Positions 6,766-9,936 of a DNA stretch of 9,936 bases are shown here, piece after piece. Under the pieces are notes generated by a model that saw only the letters and a program-made list of their open reading frames with translations, ran no database searches and had not been told where the DNA came from. How positions within the stretch are numbered: position 1 is the first letter of the stretch; the number at the start of each line of letters is the position of its first letter. The stretch covers positions 1-9,936 of the forward strand of contig JBEIPU010000156.1 of assembly GCA_040376925.1 (NCBI GenBank). The letters are read 5' to 3'. The translations under genes and the position numbers were made by a program. This DNA comes from RAM1 sp040376925. Its GTDB lineage: Bacteria > Pseudomonadota > Gammaproteobacteria > Burkholderiales > Burkholderiaceae_C.

Positions 6766-8031
6766 TCAAGCTTTGGCCAGCCGCCTCAGCCCCAGCCCGT
6801 TAACGTCCACGCCGGGCGTGTGGCCTGCGATCTGGTCGGCCACGATACGCGCGCTGCCGCAGCTCAGCGCCCAGCCGCTGGAGCCGTGGCCCAGGTTCAG
6901 CCACAGGCCCGGCAGGCCGCTGGCGCCCAGCACCGGCGGGCCGTCGGGCAGCATGGGGCGCGCGCCTTTCCACTCCTGGACGCTGGCGCCGGTGTTGGCG
7001 ACTTGCGCGGCGCCCGGAAACCAGTCGTGCAGGACCTTGTACAAGGTCTGGATCGATGCGGCACGCTTGACATCCGGGCGACCGCCAATTTCCGCGCTGC
7101 CTGCCACGCGCACCCGGTTGCCCAGGCGCGAAATGGCCACCTTGTAGCGTTCGTCCATCAGGGCGCTGCGCGGCGCGTTCAGCGGCTCGCGGATGGGGGC
7201 GCTGATGGAGTAACCGTACACGGCCGCCAGCGGAATCTTCAGCCCGACAGGGCGCAAAAGCGCCGCGCTGGCCATGCCGGCACACATGACCACGGCGTCA
7301 AACCGGCGGGGCGCCGGCTCGCCCTGGACGGCCAGCGTGGACGGTTGCGCGGGGTCCAGCGCCGCCACATTGGCATTGAACTCGAACCGCGCTCCCAGGG
7401 CCTCGGCTTCCTTCTTGAGCAGCAGTGCAAACTGCCGGCAATTGCCCACCTCGTCCGACGGCAGGTGCACAGCGCCCATGAACGGGGTGTCCGGATTCAG
7501 CGCAGGCTCCACCAGGCGGGCCTGCTCCGATGAAATCTCACGGAACGCCACACCCGCATCGCGCAGCACCTGAAGCCCGGGCTGCACCAGCTTGCTGTCG
7601 GCTTCAGAGCGCAGCAGCACCATGTAGCCGGGGCTGCGGTCGTAGTCCAGTTGCAGATGGGCGGTCAGGTGGTGCAGGCGTTCGCGGCTGTAGAACGCAA
7701 GACGCTGCATGCGGGCCCGGTTGGCCAGGTAGGTGTCCAGCTTGCACGCCCGAAACCACTTCCACATCCAGGCCAGTTCGGAGCCGTTGATCGGCAACAC
7801 CAGCTTGACCGGCGCATGCTGGCTCAGCAGGTAGCGCAGGACCTTGCCGGGCATGCCGGGGGCGGCCCAGGGCGTGACATAGCCGGGGGCCACCACGCCG
7901 GCGTTGGCAAAGCTGGTTTCCTCGGCCGCGGCGCTGCGGCGTTCAAAGACCGTGACCTCATGGCCGTCCGCGGCGAGCTCATAGGCGGTGGTGATGCCGA
8001 TGATGCCGGCGCCCACAATGGCGATCTTCAT
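6766..8031 (-). CDS. dadA: D-amino acid dehydrogenase, DadA-like FAD flavoprotein
   Basis: DadA-type enzymes oxidatively deaminate D-amino acids to 2-oxo acids and ammonia, passing electrons to the respiratory quinone pool at the inner membrane. The 421-residue product (E. coli DadA has 432) begins with the FAD-binding GAGIIG at 7-12 and E30 at the end of the second beta strand. It then shares the family block SFANAG..APGY..PWAAPGMPGK. Central features include LPSDEVGNCRQF, and the C-terminal FAD/substrate region carries GARPMLPDGPPVLG and LNLGHGSSGWALSCGSA. The start is set by the ATGA overlap, where its ATG (8031-8029) shares bases with the amidase TGA (8030-8028), so translational coupling is likely. 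The Shine-Dalgarno is poor (a G-rich stretch 10-17 nt upstream). nnr follows after 23 bp. Other glycine/D-amino acid oxidase family members are possible, but the resemblance to DadA is strong along the whole length. The exact substrate is unknown. Confidence 0.9.
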   Translation of the reverse strand: MKIAIVGAGIIGITTAYELAADGHEVTVFERRSAAAEETSFANAGVVAPGYVTPWAAPGMPGKVLRYLLSQHAPVKLVLPINGSELAWMWKWFRACKLDTYLANRARMQRLAFYSRERLHHLTAHLQLDYDRSPGYMVLLRSEADSKLVQPGLQVLRDAGVAFREISSEQARLVEPALNPDTPFMGAVHLPSDEVGNCRQFALLLKKEAEALGARFEFNANVAALDPAQPSTLAVQGEPAPRRFDAVVMCAGMASAALLRPVGLKIPLAAVYGYSISAPIREPLNAPRSALMDERYKVAISRLGNRVRVAGSAEIGGRPDVKRAASIQTLYKVLHDWFPGAAQVANTGASVQEWKGARPMLPDGPPVLGASGLPGLWLNLGHGSSGWALSCGSARIVADQIAGHTPGVDVNGLGLRRLAKA

Positions 8032-9368
8032 GCCGCGCCCCCGCCGCCCAGGGCGGCTTCGGCCTGCAGGGCGATGTTCAGCACCGTGTCGTCGCGCAGG
8101 GCGCCATGCCAGATCATCAGGCCCACGGGCAGCTGGCCCGGCTGCTGACAGGGGATGGAAATGGCGCAACCGTCCAGCATGTTGACCACGCTCGGGTTGC
8201 GCAGCAACAGGGCGTTGACACGGAAGAACTCCTCGTCGCGCTGCGCGCCGGGCGCCACCGTCGCCAGCGGCGGGGCGGTGATGGGTATGGTGGGTGAGAG
8301 CACGGCGTCGTACCCGGCCAATGCACGGTCCACGCGGCCAATCCAGTCCTGGCGCGCCTGCATCAGTGCCAGGTATTCCCAGGCCTTCATGGCGGCGCCG
8401 CGCTCGATACGGGCCCGCACACGGGGGTCGTAGCCGTCGCTGCGGCGGGAGAGCAGTTCACGGTGCCAGGCATAGCTCTCGGCGGCTGAAAAGCCCCCAG
8501 TGGACTGGATGGCGCCCAGGTCCTGGATTTCGGCCAGCGTCAGGTCGTCAATGCGTGCGCCGGCGCCGCGCAGCACCTTCAGGGCGTGTTCAAAGGCGGC
8601 GGCAACCGTTGCGTCCATGCTGTCGAGCATGGCGGTCTGTGCCACGGCCAGCCGGTAGCCCGACAGCGGCGCACCGCTGCGTATCACGGTGCGCGAAGCC
8701 AGCACTTCGTGCACGGTGATCGCATCGCGCACGCTGCGCGTCATGGCGCACACGGTGTCCAGCGTGGTGGACAGTGGCACGGCGGCGGCTGTGGGCACCA
8801 GCCGCGCCGTGTTCTTGAAGCCCACGATGCCGTTCAGCGCGGCCGGGATGCGGATCGAGCCGCCGGTGTCGGAACCCAGGCCCACAAAGGCGGCGCCCGT
8901 GGCCACCGACACGGCCGCGCCCGACGATGACCCGCCCGGAACGCGCGGCGTGACGGCGTCGCAGGCATTGGCCGGCGTGCCGTGGTGCGGATTGACGCCC
9001 ACCCCCGAGAACGCAAACTCGGTCATGTTGGTGCGCCCGACCAGGGCGGCGCCCGCAGCACGCAGGCGGGCCACGGCCGGGCCGTCGTGCGTGGCCGGCG
9101 GGGCATCAGCCAGTACCGTGGAGCCCGCTGCCGTCACCTGGCCAGCCACGTCAAACAGGTCCTTGACCGACACCGCCAACCCGGCCAGTGGTCGTTGTGC
9201 GCTGGCCGGGCTGGTTGCAGCCTGGCGCGCCTCATCTGCCGTGATCTGGATAAATGCGTTTACACAAGCGGGGCTCCGGGCTGCGGCCAGAGCTGCGTCC
9301 AGCTCGGCCGCGGCGCTGGTCTGGCCGGAAAGAATGCGCGCGCGCGCGGCGTGAAGGTCGGGGAGCAT
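8028..9368 (-). CDS. Amidase-signature family amidase
   Basis: This 446-residue hydrolase belongs to the amidase-signature family (GatA, fatty acid amide hydrolase, aryl and aliphatic amidases), which cleaves carbon-nitrogen amide bonds with a Ser-cisSer-Lys triad. The triad is visible as K69 (AVSVKDLFD), S147 (PGGSSSG) and nucleophile S171 (DTGGSIRIP). The length fits a free-standing amidase. No gatB or gatC is nearby, so a role as the tRNA amidotransferase A subunit is unlikely. I chose ATG 9368: a GAAAGA lies 5 nt upstream, and MLPDLHAARARILSG resembles family N-termini. An in-frame extension to 9551 would run into the rpsB leader and is Cys/Arg-rich and unlike the family. Its stop overlaps the dadA start by 4 bp. 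The coupling with dadA suggests it may release a D-amino acid from an amide, but that is inference; the substrate is not readable from sequence. Confidence 0.92.
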   Translation of the reverse strand: MLPDLHAARARILSGQTSAAAELDAALAAARSPACVNAFIQITADEARQAATSPASAQRPLAGLAVSVKDLFDVAGQVTAAGSTVLADAPPATHDGPAVARLRAAGAALVGRTNMTEFAFSGVGVNPHHGTPANACDAVTPRVPGGSSSGAAVSVATGAAFVGLGSDTGGSIRIPAALNGIVGFKNTARLVPTAAAVPLSTTLDTVCAMTRSVRDAITVHEVLASRTVIRSGAPLSGYRLAVAQTAMLDSMDATVAAAFEHALKVLRGAGARIDDLTLAEIQDLGAIQSTGGFSAAESYAWHRELLSRRSDGYDPRVRARIERGAAMKAWEYLALMQARQDWIGRVDRALAGYDAVLSPTIPITAPPLATVAPGAQRDEEFFRVNALLLRNPSVVNMLDGCAISIPCQQPGQLPVGLMIWHGALRDDTVLNIALQAEAALGGGGAA

Positions 9369-9397
9369 GTGTCTTTCAGAGGGGAAAGTGGCTGATC

Positions 9398-9406
9398 TGC
9401 TATACT
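9398..9406 (+). promoter_or_regulatory. Extended -10 promoter for rpsB
   Basis: TGCTATACT is an extended -10 element: TG one base before TATACT (9401-9406), which matches TATAAT at five of six bases. No good -35 hexamer lies 16-18 bp upstream (the region is TTTCAGAGGGG), which extended -10 promoters can tolerate. Transcription would start near 9413, leaving a leader of about 155 nt before rpsB. Confidence 0.55.
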
Positions 9407-9412
9407 CTTTGG

Positions 9413-9567
9413 GTTTTGCTGATGGGTGCAAGCGCAAGTGTGAGCACAAGTGCTTTTCCCGCGGTAAGACAAATTCGCAAACCAGTCCATCAAGGTGTTG
9501 CATTCCGGTTTCAAGTCGCCGGGTGCAAAGCGGGCTGGATTTTAGACCCAACCTTCGGAGTTAGCCC
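9413..9567 (+). promoter_or_regulatory. Structured 5' leader of rpsB, possible S2 autoregulation site
   Basis: The leader can form three helices. The first is at 9430-9455: AAGCGC pairs with GTGCTT (one G-U), then an AA/AA internal loop and GTG-TGAG-CAC. The second is at 9498-9528: TTGCA/TGCAA stacked on CCGG/CCGG with a 10-nt loop. The third pairs GGGCT (9532-9536) with AGCCC (9563-9567), which abuts the start codon and encloses the Shine-Dalgarno CGGAG (9556-9560). In E. coli, S2 represses rpsB-tsf by binding its leader. A comparable role here is inferred from position and structure only; I did not recognise a specific known motif. The same region must also contain the promoter of the divergent amidase operon, for which no clear elements are visible. 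Confidence 0.4.
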
Positions 9568-9936
9568 ATGTCTGCAACCATGCGTCAAATGCTGGAAGCC
9601 GGTGTCCATTTCGGCCACCAAACCCGCTTCTGGAACCCCAAGATGGCCCCGTTCATTTTCGGCCATCGCAACAAGATCCACATCATCAACCTGGAAAAGT
9701 CGCTGCCGATGTTCCAGGAGGCGACGAAGTTCGTGAAGCAGCTCGCCGCCAACCGCGGCACCATCCTGATGGTGGGCACCAAGCGCCAGGCGCGCGAAAT
9801 CGTCGCCGCTGAAGCCCAGCGCGCTGGTGTCCCCTACGTTGACCAGCGCTGGCTGGGCGGCATGCTGACCAACTTCACGACGGTCAAGACCTCGATCAAG
9901 CGCCTGAAGGACATGAAGGCCCAGCAGGAAGCCGGC
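9568..9936 (+). CDS. rpsB: 30S ribosomal protein S2, 5' part (runs off window)
   Basis: S2 is a structural protein of the small ribosomal subunit, located near the head-body junction, assembled late and needed for S1 binding. The 123 codons present are about half of the family length (about 240-250). Diagnostic segments are AGVHFGHQTRFWNPKM (11-26), KIHIINLEKSLPMF, ILMVGTKRQAREIV and QRWLGGMLTNFTTVKTSIKRL, all closely matching E. coli S2. ATG 9568 is preceded by CGGAG with 7-nt spacing; the next ATG (codon 5) would cut the conserved start MSATMRQMLEAG. The frame is open at the window edge, so this is a partial gene by truncation and not a pseudogene. tsf (elongation factor Ts) would be expected next. 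Confidence 0.98.
   Translation, partial: MSATMRQMLEAGVHFGHQTRFWNPKMAPFIFGHRNKIHIINLEKSLPMFQEATKFVKQLAANRGTILMVGTKRQAREIVAAEAQRAGVPYVDQRWLGGMLTNFTTVKTSIKRLKDMKAQQEAG

Noticed and set aside
9369..9551. N-terminal extension of the amidase to a start at 9551
   Set aside because: The extra residues do not resemble amidase N-termini and would cover the rpsB promoter and leader. ATG 9368 fits the family better.

Overview
The window looks like a chromosomal segment of a high-GC betaproteobacterium, most likely a Burkholderiales member near Comamonadaceae (Acidovorax-like). The reasons are the strong G/C bias at third codon positions, a PhaR-type polyhydroxyalkanoate regulator beside rimO, and the character of the RimO, RNase R, DadA and S2 proteins. 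The placement rests on recognised protein families and composition, not on a database search. No mobile element, CRISPR array, prophage or toxin/defence gene is visible.

Plus-strand left half: phaR (79-612, GTG start) and rimO (641-2023) are 28 bp apart and probably co-transcribed. They end in two tandem hairpins: a perfect 10-bp inverted repeat (2044-2068) and a bidirectional intrinsic terminator (2077-2103). The terminator is shared with a convergent tRNA-Leu(CAG) gene on the minus strand (2114-2198). The tRNA promoter lies in a very short divergent gap that also holds the 5' end of rnr (RNase R). The rnr start codon is unclear, and the protein lacks the N-terminal helix-turn-helix extension of classical RNase R. 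A short-chain dehydrogenase/reductase (4536-5282) follows rnr after 25 bp with a good Shine-Dalgarno sequence.

Minus-strand right half: an amidase-signature enzyme (9368-8028), a DadA-like D-amino acid dehydrogenase (8031-6766; ATGA overlap with the amidase) and a bifunctional NAD(P)HX epimerase/dehydratase, nnr (6742-5294), form a compact probable operon. It converges on the SDR gene with only 11 bp between stop codons. The pairing suggests amide hydrolysis followed by oxidative deamination of a D-amino acid, with a general nicotinamide-repair enzyme at the end; this pathway is an inference.

Right edge: a roughly 200-bp divergent region holds an extended -10 promoter and a structured leader of about 155 nt for rpsB (ribosomal protein S2), which runs off the end of the window.

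The content is mostly conserved housekeeping genes. I found no convincing undescribed system. The most checkable oddities are the rnr 5' end packed against tRNA-Leu, the rpsB leader structure, the tandem hairpins after rimO, and the coupled amidase-dadA-nnr operon.
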